This document shows, piece after piece, positions 24,101 through 35,379 of a stretch of 64,000 nucleotides of DNA (positions are counted from its first letter, which is position 1; the number at the start of each line of letters is the position of its first letter). The position numbers were made by a program, and so were the translations under genes. Location: positions 37,878,667 to 37,942,666 of the forward strand of contig OZ022238.1 in the NCBI GenBank assembly GCA_963978895.1, in the 5' to 3' direction. Under the pieces are notes generated by a model. That model was not told the origin of the DNA. It saw only the letters and a program-made list of their open reading frames with translations, and ran no database searches. This stretch comes from Erpobdella octoculata. Its lineage: Eukaryota > Annelida > Clitellata > Hirudinida > Erpobdellidae.

Positions 24101-27100
24101 TTTTAGCTTTCCAAATAATGTGATTTCTTTGGCCGAAGAAGGCTTAATTATTTTAGTTCGTTCGTGGCTCGGTCCGGCCAGATAATCAGGCGGATTAGTG
24201 GTCTAGCTTACACACTCACCAATAAAATGACCTATTTGTGTTATTTGTTACGCAAAGGTGATAATACAAAACTTGCATGGCTTGCGATTAGTATAATACG
24301 TTACCTCTTAAATTATTGTAATTTATTAATTTTTTTCTCGGCTCGGTCCAGTCTGGTAATCAGGCGGATTAGTGTTCTAGCTTACACGTTTGCCAATAAA
24401 ATGACTGTGACGCATAGATCATTTATAGACTTTGCCAGTTAAAGTTTAGGATTATGCAAGATTATCTTTATAACAAAGGGTCTTTGTTATATCAGAAAAA
24501 CTTTGAGTATATGAATGAATAAATATAAGGTTATATAACTGAAGTAAAATGTTTAGAGTCATGGCTATCCGCGATTTCTTCGACCGAAGGAGGCTTAATT
24601 ATTTTAGTTCGTTCGCGGCTCGGTCCTGCCTGATAATCAAACGGATTAGTGGTCTAGTTTACACAATCACTAATAAAATGACGTATTTGTGTTATTTGTT
24701 ACGCAAAGGTGATAATACAAAACTTCTACGCTCGCGATTAGTATAATATGTTACGTCAACAAAACTTGTAATTTATTAATCTCTAAGACACAGCTTTTAT
24801 AAAGATTTATTTGTTCACAACTCCGAGTTCGGGTATTAGGCTTATAAATTTTCGGGTTCGGGTATCAAGTTTTCACATTTTCGGGTTCGAGTTCGGGTAT
24901 CAAGTTTTCTCATTTTCGGGTTCGGGTATCAAGTTTTCACATTTTCGGGTTCGGGTATCAAATTTTCACACTTTCGGGTTCGAGTTCGGGTATCAGAAAA
25001 AGACCGGGTAGTACCGAACTCGGGTTCGGGTACCCGTGACATCCCTACTCGCCATACAAAATCAAGCGAAATAATATAAACAGGAACGCAGTGAAAAAGA
25101 ATAAAGTAACATTTCAAAAATTTTAAACTCAATTGTAGAGTTCCCCATACAGCAGTCTTCAGCAAAAAGAGAATCTGCCATGTCATGAACAGATGAGTAC
25201 TTATATATAGAGAAATGCATACAGCGACAAGTGCATTCAGTGACCATTTCACATGTGTACAAATGCACATACTCAGCCACATTTATTTGGGAAATAGTTA
25301 TAATTAAGTTTTATTTCTTACTTTTTGTTCCAAACTGATGTGAATTAACTTTTAGAACTTTGGTCTGAAGAGGTGTAGGTATCTGTTTCAATTCAGTTGT
25401 CATGTCCACTTGCCCTGTTTGCATTTTCATGGGGCTGTATTTTTGTTTTTTTTTAAGGTTATGAATTACTTAAAATGTAAAAAATAATTTCAACTCTTAG
25501 TTAAATTATTAAAATTCCTGGATTAAAGATTGGCAAAAATTACACATAAAGTACAGCTAAATTTGTCTATAATGAAATCAAAGGGACTGTAGAAATCCGT
25601 CTGTTAAAGACAAGTTTCGTAATAGAATGTTTTCTCTTCTTCATTAGTGGAGATGCTGGTGCACTTCAGGAAGTTGATAAATTAAATGGCTATTTGCACT
25701 GACTCACCTTTGTTCGTTGTGTGTGTACATAATATCTCATTCACCATAATCCCTTTTTCTTGCTTATTAACAGTTGTGTTTGCCATAATTTCATTATATC
25801 TGCTGTGAAAATAGTCAATCTGTCGCTCTGCAGATTCATTAGTACAAGTTCTTGTTTGTCAAAATTTGTTATTTAAAAGTAAATTTTCATTTAACTTTCC
25901 TATACTTTAGTTATAAATAATTTTATATCAAAGATGCTTTTATTCGCCAGCTTCTAATTTTTTGCAAAGAATTTTTTTTATAATCTTTATATATATATAA
26001 AAATCACGTGTCATAGTGTTTGTAATTGAACTCCTCCGAAACGGCTGAAGCGATTTTTATGAATTTTTTTGTACATTTGGGAGAATTGAGAATAGGGTGT
26101 AATCTATTTAGAATATTTTTTTAAATTATTTTAAAAAGTTATTTTGGAAAAACAAAAAAGTGCAAATATGTCCTTTTTATCAATGATTTACATTTATACT
26201 GTTTCCTATAAAAGAGTATCTGTAGAAATGGCAGCGGGGGAAGGAAATGTGAGCGTGAGAGAAAAACCTCTAAAAAGCCCGGGCAACGCCGGGCACCCCG
26301 CTAGTAAGTCTATAAAATAGAAAAACATTGATCACAGTCTTCTAAATATTTGATATGTGAAAATATAAGAAACTTTTGAAGCAATTCGGAAAAAAAACAA
26401 ATTTTTTATTATAAGCTTTTAAATTAAATATCTCTTTCTTTTAATAAACTAAAAACTGATGGTTCATTTCTCTATAGAAAGTTTGTAATTTAAAAAATTT
26501 TAAAGTTTTAATTAATTGTATTCTATAATTCATTCAAATTTTGTTCACTTGATCTGAAAATTCAATAGAATGTAAATTCCTTGATGACAATACCAAATTT
26601 CAGCTTGATTGAATAATGAGAAATTGGTTTTTTAGGCATCAAAGGGTCTCAAAGTATGGCTGAAGCAAGCAAATATAAATATGAAGTTAATATAAAGGAT
26701 TTTGTCAAGATTTTTGAGCTATTTATTTTGTTATAGACACATTTTCATTATACATAAGTTTGACTGTATGTAGCTAAATGTTTATTTTTAGTTATGAATA
26801 AATTAAATTGTTAAATTATTCGTATTCAGTTGCTTCACACAGACCATCTAATTAATGCTATGAAATGTTTTATTTCCTTTACAGTAGAATTTTGATTAGT
26901 GGTTTGTTAGGTGGAGTTTGGTAGGCTCAGTTAAAACAATACTTTAAGCTAAATAAGTTATTCTCAAGTTGCTTTAAAAGATTCATGATCACCCTTTACT
27001 CCTACTCAGTATTGCTAATTTGATCTTCAAAAGTCTATTTGCTTTTTATATTTTCAATTAAGAGTTTATTGAATTTATATTACAGGTTCAGCCATGGATA

Positions 27101-27192
27101 TCTTAAATAGAAAGATTCTCTGTGCAGGAACAAGAGAGTTGGCCATGGAAATTTCCCATCATCTAGATGATATTGAGCTTCCAAGAGATTAA
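18173..27192 (+). CDS. IMPA1: Inositol monophosphatase (IMPA1 type), 8 exons, 275 aa
   Basis: Mg-dependent phosphatase that releases free inositol from inositol monophosphates, a cytosolic step of inositol recycling. Exons: 18173-18244, 19845-19978, 20044-20145, 20221-20266, 20585-20693, 21034-21139, 23231-23382, 27086-27192. All junctions are GT/AG with matching phases; the sum is 828 nt. Signatures: DLVTETD in exon 2, FIGEES (metal-binding Glu at about 73), DPIDGTTNF at 92-100 (catalytic Asp residues), and [15 protein letters not shown] at 220-234 with the final metal Asp 221. Length is close to the human enzyme (277 aa). The ATG at 18173 is chosen because [16 protein letters not shown] aligns with the usual N-terminus. 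Introns 1, 6 and 7 carry transposons, yet the frame is unbroken. The 3' end converges on MEMO1. Confidence 0.95.
18282..19024. mobile_element. hAT-type MITE family X, copy 2 (ancestral form)
   Basis: Same termini as copies 1 and 3 (CAGAGGCGTGG ... CCACGCCTCTG). The exact 8-bp target repeat AATTTCGG flanks it (18274-18281 and 19025-19032). It is 743 bp and lacks the internal LINE fragment. It lies in intron 1 of the inositol monophosphatase gene. Confidence 0.92.
21311..23152 (-). mobile_element. CR1-like LINE C (same family as LINE A), 5'-truncated
   Basis: (GATAA)4 tail at 21311-21330, then the same 3' UTR words as LINE A (CGTTTATTATAGTGGTTTAG). The RT frame is intact; the element stops near 23152, just upstream of the RT. 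It sits in intron 6 of the inositol monophosphatase gene, antisense to it. Confidence 0.9.
21470..23131 (-). CDS. LINE C reverse transcriptase, open frame of 553 codons
   Basis: RT blocks in order: [104 protein letters not shown] (catalytic FADD), then MHMGKRNQ and DLGVVVH, and the C-terminal region shared with LINE A. No stop or frameshift in the RT, but the endonuclease and ORF1 are missing because of 5' truncation, so it is not an autonomous element. The Met at 23131 is only the first in the frame; the homologous sequence begins upstream ([12 protein letters not shown]). Confidence 0.9.
   Translation of the reverse strand: MGPLKNELGEVVENDEEVAEMLNNYFCTVFTEEDIENIPEPVNMFKGKIDEIMTDVVITKENVERHLKDLKTDKSPGIDALHPMFLREVRHEISDVLAEIMNRSLKTGEIPRDWKDAIIVPLFKKGSRSEASNYRPVSLTCIICKVMEKIIQLELMNHIRHHNILINSQHGFVQRRSCLTNLLDCFENVYTHLDKGSPVDIVYLDFAKAFDKVPHTRLMRKIEAAGIGGNIRGWIKEWLADRRQKVGIKGKYSEWKSIKSGVPQGSVLGPLLFVLFINDLDLATCSKVSKFADDTKLSMKVECELDADILRKDLEKIYQWSLDWQMMFNVDKCSVMHMGKRNQEFQYEMGGILLKTSEEERDLGVVVHNSGKPSRQCAEAAKRANKILGLVKRTIISRNQEIIIRLYKCLVRPHLEYCVQAWSPVLKKDIVVLEKVQRRATKLIKHLSQLPYEERLKQCGLTTLEKRRSRGDLIEAYKIITGKEDLTPAMFFEQPPIQSTRGHRFKLFKKQEKTLKKAFFSSRVINIWNDLDDDTVASETTTSFKVALSRHGY
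23784..25047. mobile_element. hAT-type element with Phe-Gly-rich tandem sub-terminal repeats
   Basis: Termini are TAGGGATGTCACGGGTA and its reverse complement; the flanks are CTCGCCGT (23776-23783) and CTCGCCAT (25048-25055), an 8-bp duplication with one change. Both ends carry arrays of TTTCGGGTTCGGGT-type words. The centre has three partly repeated blocks with AATCAGGCGGATTAGTG and AATAAAATGAC words (24165, 24335, 24600). No transposase is visible. It lies in intron 7 of the inositol monophosphatase gene. Confidence 0.85.
25988..26305 (+). mobile_element. Short Helentron-derived element 7
   Basis: About 318 bp. The 5' end is TATATATATAAAAATCACG followed by CCGAAACGGCTGAAGCGATTT, a common phrase in Helentron leaders. 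The 3' end is ACCTCTAAAAAGCCC, GGGCAACGCCGGG and CCCCGCTAGT. Between them, 26178-26216 matches the 5' region of the helicase element at 63913-63951 (reverse complement) with two mismatches, and 26221-26236 matches TGTAGAAATGGCAGCG at 63804-63819. It is thus a deletion derivative of that family. It lies in intron 7 of the inositol monophosphatase gene. Confidence 0.75.
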
Positions 27193-27317
27193 TGTAGCAA
27201 CAGACACAATTATGCATTTGTTGATTATAATAGGTAATATGCTAATGTAATTGGTCTATTATTGTGTCAGAAAATTTGTTTGCAAAAGAAGTGTTTTCAA
27301 TTGGTCATACTAAGCGC

Positions 27318-28036
27318 GGTAATCATGTACAATAGGTCCAGTAGTTATTTTCGGTGTTTTTAATTATTTTCCCGCAATAATAATTATATATTTGTAATCA
27401 CAATAATAACTCCAATTTAATGATCCAAGCAGTTTATTAATTTTTGATAATAAAATTTTCTCGGAAAACTCACGAAACGCGCAAGAGAACAGCAACAAAA
27501 ACTATGAATAGCGAAGTCAAACAGAAATTACTATTTATAGCGCAGACAAGAAATACTTACAGCGCTTAAAAAAATATTATTAGCAAAAGTAACACAAGAA
27601 ATAGTAATCACGCAGTCAAAATAACATTATTTACAACAAAAATTTAAGTTTATTCAAGTCCGAACTGTTCTTCATAGAATGTTAAACGCGATAGTTTTCA
27701 ATTAAGGCATACAAATTAATTCATACTTTTTTTTAAAAATAAGTAATTTTTTTTTAAATTGTTTTATAAAAACTCGCACAATAAATTTATTTGACAACTA
27801 ATTTATTTGACATTTCATTTCGCTTCGCCTTTAGTTAGTTTTACTGTTTATGAACCTAGTTTTTCCTACTACCTGACGGTTTTCTGTCATTAACTTCTTC
27901 TTTAATTATATTTTCAAGACATTATTTGGATCATCCGATTGGTAATTTTATTCTGTTTCTAATTATATTAATTTTATATTAAAAAAATAATTAAAAACAC
28001 CGAAAATAACTACTGGACCTATTGTACATGATTACC
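27318..28036. mobile_element. TIR element with 53-bp perfect inverted repeats and 8-bp target duplication
   Basis: The ends begin GGTAATCATGTACAATAGG and are exact reverse complements for 53 bases. The 8-bp repeat CTAAGCGC flanks it (27310-27317 and 28037-28044). No transposase frame. A GG-starting TIR with an 8-bp duplication would fit Merlin- or MULE-like elements; I leave the superfamily open. It lies between the 3' ends of the inositol monophosphatase gene and MEMO1. Confidence 0.88.
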
Positions 28037-28229
28037 CTAAGCGCATCTCAACCACACACAATAAGGAAACCCATTGTTGGTTATGCTATAAAATTAATGC
28101 AAAAGACGTTTTCTTATTTTTAACAATACACAGATTGAAAGTTGTACAAATAGCAGATAATGTCACACGATAACTTGTGCTTTGAAGCCGAACATGTATG
28201 CATATAAATTAAGGCAGCAGAAACCAACA

Positions 28230-31200
28230 TTAGCCAACAATAACAGAAGCTGAAGCATAGCTAACAGAGGAATCTTGCATGCTTCTACACTTGTTGGACT
28301 GAGCATATTGAACAAATTTTATAGCCATCTTGAACCCTTTTTTCTCTGTTAGGTGACTTGAAGCCTATTTTAAGAAAAATTTACTTATATAATTCATTTA
28401 TGCATTAAACATAATTTCTGATGAAACAGTAGCAACTATTTAAGCAAATATAAGGACCGACAGCTTACAGCTAACAAGACTCCTATGGGGTGTCGTCCAC
28501 AGATGGTATTACGATATTCTTTCAAGTAGTCATTAAACTTCTTATGATCCATGGACTCAATTATGTTCATTCCCTGTGAATCAATATTATGTTATGAAAT
28601 TTATAGGTTAAAAGATTATTTATCAATTAAAATAAGTTTCAACCATTTGATCCAACTTCTGAATGGATTCCCATATCTCGCCCAGACTTTCATTGTAATA
28701 AGTGAATCTGAATCTTGATCCTCCAAAGATACACAAAACACAATCAAACTATGAACGAGCTATACATTTTTTCAAAAGTTCAGCTTAAACTAACCCCAAT
28801 GGCAAAAGTCTGAAGAGATGACAAAAATGGTATTGGGATCCGCCAGATAAGGAGCAAGAATTTCACCATACAATTGTTCTTTCTTAAAAGATAATGATCC
28901 CACCAAAATTGGCACAATCTTAAAGTTGTCTTTGAAACTGAAAAGATGTGGCACACGTCAGCATTTCTTCCATGCCACTATAACTACAATAGCTAGATCA
29001 AAGAGTTTATGTTATATTCCAGTAGCATATATTGCCTTATTAAATGCAGCTAAACATCTCACTTCTCCATAACTTTGGCAATGTATGGCAGCTGCATTTC
29101 TATGCTGTGCTCATCTTCATCCGTTTCTGTGGTCATGGTTTCAAACTGGCCAGTGGCATTCAAGTCTTTACAAACTAAATGTTATAAACATAATTTAGTT
29201 AACAAAGCCTTATGAAGGTCTAATACTAATGTTGAATTCACAAGTTAAAATATGGTCACAGACAGAAAGATAAACACAAAAAGATAATGTTTAGAAAGTG
29301 CAGCTCCACTCACGTTAATCTGTCACTCATTCATCTGCCAAATTCGTTAATTCACCAAAATTATACAGAATGAATGCAGTCTCATGATTAATCCCCCAAA
29401 TTAAACAAAATGATTAAAGAGAGTGGACCTGTATTACAGTCTATTTTGTCAAACCTTGAAAATCAATAGGCATGTCATACAAAGGAGTAGAGTATGACTG
29501 TGAAGATGTGAGAGCACATCCATCCAAGTGAACGTGGTGCGAAGGACCCAGAACAAATATCAACTTGCTGCCAATTGATACAAATAAAATAATGGATTTA
29601 ACTCAATTTAACAGAATGAAAAATGCCAATGCTCATACACTAACACATTCGAAGGGTTTATTTGCTTGTAGGCATATGCTGAGCATGCTCCACAGTAGGA
29701 ATATCCGGCATGGCTGTCAATAAAAGTGAAAGTTTATTAAAAAATTAAAACATGCTTTTAAGACAGTTATACAATTTCATAGCGACATTGTATTGTAAAA
29801 ATAGTACCCCAATGAATAGTAAACAAAGGTGTTTATAGTTATTATGACCAGTCTTGCAGAGCCGCCATTTTTTTTTGTGTGACTCGGCTCCTGACTCCGG
29901 CTCCCTATAAAGGGGTGTCACACGAGACAAACTTGTGCAAACTTTTGACTGAAACATTGTCTCAAAAAAAGAAAGCGCAATTTATGATAAACAGTGCCTT
30001 CTGAATGATTAATTAAAATTTATTTTTTTGTTTTAATTAATTTTATTTAATTTTTTAAAGATGTTATAGGAATGAAATTGGTTTTTTTGCATTCTAGATT
30101 TTTAGTTTTAATTAATTTAGGCATTATTGTTTAAAATAAGGATTATAATTATTCTTCAAATTACATATATTATCTCTGTGCTGCATAAATAAAATATAAT
30201 TTTTAAAAATATTACTTGAATGTTGTATTACTCTGTGTCAACCAAATTTTTGAATTAATAAAAGCAAAAAAATAAATATTATTCTATGTATCTACTTGTA
30301 CTTATATTTCCTGTTTTGAAATATCAAGAATTCAAAATAAAAGTTCAAAAAATAAATGTATTGTTTGTTCATTGAAAAATTCTGCTATTATAAAAAAATT
30401 TTGAGAGCCGGAGCCGCCACATATTTTCGGCTCTGGCTCCGACAAAAATTAGCGGCTCCGCAAGCCTGACTATGACTATGAAAGTTTTTTTGTCATTATT
30501 AATATGCTTCTTTAATTTATTTTTTAATAATTTTTGCTTCTTAAAAGTTTTTTTTTCAATTAAACTATAATTTTTTTTGAAGTGGGTCAGCCTAAAAACG
30601 TCCGCAGACATCAGGACAAGCGAAAGTTAATAAAAGCAATTAAAAATGAAATAAAAGAACAGAATGATTTCTTATTTTTAGACTATGATTTGAACATTTA
30701 TAAGTGAAAGCAATTTATCACCCAACAAAGTAATTTCATGTTGGTATGAAACGGTATGTCGAAATAGTTTACCAGACAGCACCAAACTTCACCTGACCTC
30801 TTCTGACTTAACTGTGTCTCACTGAATTTCACCAGACCTCACCTGACTTTACTGTACCACACAGTTAGATATGGTGAAGTTGGAACAGTCCAGTGAAGCA
30901 CAGCGAAGTTCAGTCTGAAGTATATTGTTTTAATTATTTATAAAATAGATCCAAAATTCAACTCAGATACTTAAACCTAGTTTTTCAGAACAAGTAACTT
31001 GAACTTATTAGACATTAAAAATCAGTTCAAAATCATTTAAAAAAATTAAGAAGGTAAACAAACGGAGCAATAATTGCTTTGGCAGGAGAATGAGTTACAG
31101 TAGCGTCATTCAACCAGTTCCCCAGTTCCTTACTCAGTTCTTTGCCTTGAAAATTCAGGTAAACAATAAAATAAACATTTAATAACTAACTAAAAAAGTT

Positions 31201-33941
31201 GCAACTTAACCTTGTTAGCCACAGAACCACACATAATGTATGGTAGATTGACATAGCAGGTAAAACCATATAATCGTAGTCCTCCACCCACCCATTTACT
31301 ATTATAAGCCAGAAATATAAACAATAGCCATGTTGTGAACCTTCGTAAAATCTATTAACCGACACTTTTTTCTGTTTATCCCACATTAGTTTATTTAAAA
31401 CAAAATTATTTTGTATATTAATTTCTGTAATAAATTACTATAATTTCACGACACTTTACATATGGGACCTGAAATTAAACTGCAACAAATGTTGTTTTAT
31501 TAAAATTTCAAAAATAAAATTATTTTTCAGATCTAAACATATGTTTTTTTAAATCTGTCCATTGACAGGCTTTGATGATAGGTTATCAAAATCAACAATA
31601 AAACATTTGTCACAATTTATTTTAATTCTGGGTTGACCATCCTGTCGGCCTACCTAATATGGACATGTGCATATTATTCAATAGTAAGATAACCTAATGA
31701 AAGTAAAAATAAAGGTAAATAAACATTCACAGCATAATAGTCTGGTAAAGTTTCCCATTGACGGCCCGTGTGGCGGATTAATACATAATTCTCGGCTATA
31801 ATTAACTATAAACACGATTAAAAGTAAACACTAGTTTAAAAATTATGATAATTAGTATAAGTAATTTATTTAAACTGGGAAAATGTCATATAAAAAAATA
31901 AATAATGTAATTATAATTTATGTACGTTTGAGTTTTAAGAAAAAGTTTAAACGAAGGATTTGAAGGAAAAGTTTAAACGACGCAAATACACAATGTTCGC
32001 TTACAAATATTCAAATTTCGACGTTGCTTCGAATAAACTACTTTTTTTAACATTTATTTTTTAGTTTTTCTTCATTAAAAATTTGAAATTTCGTTTATTT
32101 AAAGAAGTTAACTTAGTTTAATAATTTCCAATTTTCTTACTTCTTGCAAACCGTCCCGAGTTACCGGGCGGTGAGTTTTAAAATTTTAATGGAATTTTTA
32201 TTTACAACTGATAGTTTGTTTTATAAATAAAATTTTATTATAAACTAATTTTATTTATTTTTTATTCATTTCATTCATACGATCATCGTACCTCACCACT
32301 CACAACTACGATGTAAATAGGGCTTGAAAGGGTACTACTTACGTTTTCAAAGTCTCTCAAATTACGATAAATGTTTTTTTTTTAAATTAAAATTGGTATT
32401 AAATTTGTTTTTTTATGTTATTGTGACAAAATAAAAATAATACGATTATTTTTCGGCACGGGCCGTCCATGGGAAACCTTACCAATAGTCTTACTTATTA
32501 ACCACTAACGGTCAATCAAACATTAGCTGCCAGACAATCAAAAAGCATCGTTATTTTTGGAGGACCACGAGTTATGCGATTTTACCGACATAGTAAATTG
32601 AAATGAATTAAACGTCGCTCTAAAGTCTAAATTATATTGAGACACGTTTATTCCACGTTATACGTTATAACAATTACCAAGGCGCCGGTAGCCGGGGCAA
32701 TAAGCAGTAAAATTACTGGAGTGAAGCTAGCAGATGCTCGTTGTATGGCGATAGATGTATCTTAATGTATGGGTGAAGCTAGCAGATGCTCAAATAAATT
32801 TATTATTTAAAAAAAAAAAAGTATCGGTAATAGAAGAAATATACTTTATATAATCAAATATGTAAACAGATTTGTGACACAAGTGTTATTTACCGAAAAA
32901 ATTGACTTTGATGAAATGTAAACAAATAATGGAAGCGCTTCTGTTCCATAGTGAAACACCGCTTAACTTTGACCGACGATATCTCGGTAACTAACATTTA
33001 CAGAAATTTTTTATTTAGCTTTTTATATTTATCTATAGTGATATTATACTTGTGCAAAGTTTCGTTTTGACACAAGTTGTTTTAATATCTGGCCGACTCA
33101 GGAGAAAATGTACGAGTTTGGTTGTTTCCATAGTGAAACACCGCTGAACTTTGACCGACGATATCTCGGTAACTAGCATTTACAGAAATTTTTTATTTAG
33201 CTTTTTATATTTATCTATAGTGATATTATACTTGTGCAAAGTTTCGTTTTGACACAAGTTGTTTTAATATCTGGCCGACTCAGGAGAAAATGTACGAGTT
33301 TGGTTGTTTCCATAGTGAAACACCGCTGAACTTTGACCGACGATATCTCGGTAACTAGCATTTACAGAAATTTTTTATTTAGCTTTTTATATTTATCTAT
33401 AGTGATATTATACTTGTGCAAAGTTTCGTTTTGACACAAGTTGTTTTAATATCTGGCCGACTCAGGAGAAAATGTACGAGTTTGGTCGTTTCCATAGTGA
33501 AACACCGCTGAACTTTGACCGACGATATCTCGGTAACTAGCATTTACAGAAATTTTTTATTTAGCTTTTTATATTTATCTATAGTGATATTATACTTGTG
33601 CAAAGTTTCGTTTTGACACAAGTTGTTTTAATATCTGGCCGACTCAGGAGAAAATGTACGAGTTTGGTTGTTTCCATAGTGAAACACCGCTGAACTTTGA
33701 CCGACGATATCTCGGTAACTAGCATTTACAGAAATTTTTTATTTAGCTTTTTATATTTATCTATAGTGATATTATACTTGTGCAAAGTTTCGTTTTGACA
33801 CAAGTTGTTTTAATATCTGGCCGACTCAGGAGAAAATGTACGAGTTTGGTCGTCTCCACACTGAAACACCACTGAACTTTGGCAGACGATATCTCGGTAA
33901 CTAACAGTTACGTGTGTGTATGTGTGTTTATGTATATATAA

Positions 33942-33995
<54 letters not shown>

Positions 33996-35151
33996 CCGAG
34001 ATATCGTCGGTCAAAGTTCAGCGGTGTTTCACTATGGAAACGACCAAACTCGTACATTTTCTCCTGAGTCGGCCAGATATTAAAACAACTTGTGTCAAAA
34101 CGAAACTTTGCACAAGTATAATATCACTATAGATAAATATAAAAAGCTAAATAAAAAATTTCTGTAAATGCTAGTTACCGAGATATCGTCGGTCAAAGTT
34201 CAGCGGTGTTTCACTATGGAAACAACCAAACTCGTACATTTTCTCCTGAGTCGGCCAGATATTAAAACAACTTGTGTCAAAACGAAACTTTGCACAAGTA
34301 TAATATCACTATAGATAAATATAAAAAGCTAAATAAAAAATTTCTGTAAATGCTAGTTACCGAGATATCGTCGGTCAAAGTTCAGCGGTGTTTCACTATG
34401 GAAACAACCAAACTCGTACATTTTCTCCTGAGTCGGCCAGATATTAAAACAACTTGTGTCAAAACGAAACTTTGCACAAGTATAATATCACTATAGATAA
34501 ATATAAAAAGCTAAATAAAAAATTTCTGTAAATGCTAGTTACTGAGATATCGTCGGTCAAAGTTCAGCGGTGTTTCACTATGGAACAGAAGCGCTTCCAT
34601 TATTTGTTTACATTTCATCAAAGTCAATTTTTTCGGTAAATAACACTTGTGTCACAAATCTGTTTACATATTTGATTATATAAAGTATATTTCTTCTATT
34701 ACCGATACTTTTTTTTTTTTAAAAAATAAATTTATTTGAGCATCTGCTAGCTTCACCCATACATTAAGATACATCTATCGCCATACAACGAGCATCTGCT
34801 AGCTTCACTCCAGTGTAAAATTGCTACTGAGCCAGCGGTTTTGCCAAAACAATTGATTCTTCAATCAATTGATAAAGACGTACATATTTTCTAAAGGTTT
34901 AGGGTTATGGTTTAATTTTCGGTAGACATATGGCGGGACTGCCGGCTCAGTAGCAATTTTACCGATTATTTCCACGGCTAACCGCCGGGGCAATAGCAGC
35001 GACCTTCATTCCAGCGGTAAGTTAAGTTAAACAGAGACAAAGGAAAAATATGCCTCAGTAAAGTAGTAAAGATAAAAAGAACATTTTTCTAAAACACACC
35101 ATTCGACTTGTACCACGAGCCAGCATGACTAGCCTTCCTGCATTTTGACAT
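28230..35151 (-). CDS. MEMO1: MEMO1 protein, 9 exons, 295 aa
   Basis: MEMO1 is a cytosolic protein with a fold related to LigB dioxygenases; it binds a redox metal and links receptor tyrosine kinase signalling to the cytoskeleton. Exons (minus strand order): 35151-35100, 31145-31064, 29713-29645, 29567-29455, 29174-29063, 28937-28795, 28720-28644, 28573-28469, 28364-28230. Phases match throughout; total 888 nt. The start [18 protein letters not shown] matches the family N-terminus. Signatures: [10 protein letters not shown] (His 46), LGPSHHV (His 78/79), [25 protein letters not shown], and [12 protein letters not shown] (Cys 241), i.e. the His/His/Cys metal site. Human MEMO1 is 297 aa. Intron 1 is nearly 4 kb and holds two transposons. 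Confidence 0.95.
31744..32483. mobile_element. TIR element in MEMO1 intron 1
   Basis: The ends GGTAAAGTTTCCCATTGACG and GGTAAGGTTTCCCATGGACG (reverse complement of the right end) agree over 27 bases with two differences. The exact 8-bp repeat AATAGTCT flanks it (31736-31743 and 32484-32491). AT-rich interior, no transposase. Same GGTAA start and duplication length as the element at 27318, so probably the same superfamily but a different family. Confidence 0.85.
32715..34814. mobile_element. Foldback element with inverted arrays of a 182-bp repeat
   Basis: Outer inverted ends ACTGGAGTGAAGCTAGCAG are followed by about 230 bases of unique arm. The left arm then has a tandem array with period exactly 182 bases (repeat points at 32946, 33128, 33310, 33492, 33674, 33856). 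The right arm has the same repeat inverted (34037, 34219, 34401, 34583). The centre (about 33905-33995) is unique plus a TA tract. The 8-bp repeat GTAAAATT flanks it (32707-32714 and 34815-34822). No coding frame. It resembles Drosophila FB-type foldback elements in design. It sits in intron 1 of MEMO1. Confidence 0.92.
34815..34963. repeat. Short hairpin repeat used as target by the foldback element
   Basis: The left edge GTAAAATTGCTACTGAGCC and the right edge GGCTCAGTAGCAATTTTAC are reverse complements, about 150 bases apart. The foldback element inserted at the left edge. The words CCGGGGCAATAAGCAG (about 32695) and CCGGGGCAATAGCAG (about 34990) lie outside on both sides and may be an older duplication. 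Confidence 0.6.
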
Positions 35152-35379
35152 TGCAAATAATAAGGCGACAACCTCTCTAAACGTTTAAAATTGACGGTTT
35201 AGCAGCCGCGATCCACAGGCTGATTAGATTCTGCTATTTCTATTTCTGCTGGTCCAATGTAATTTGCGAAGAAAAGCAAAACGCGAGTAAGCTGCGAACT
35301 TGCGAAAAGGTAAACCGCGGAATAATGAGAAATATTTTGTGAAAAACCGATTGTTTCCTATGTAGAAATTTTCTCCAAC

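Noticed and set aside
31186..31386. 66-codon frame on - upstream of MEMO1 exon 2 as the MEMO1 N-terminus
   Set aside because: It lacks the HAGSWY signature; the true first exon with correct phase is at 35100-35151.
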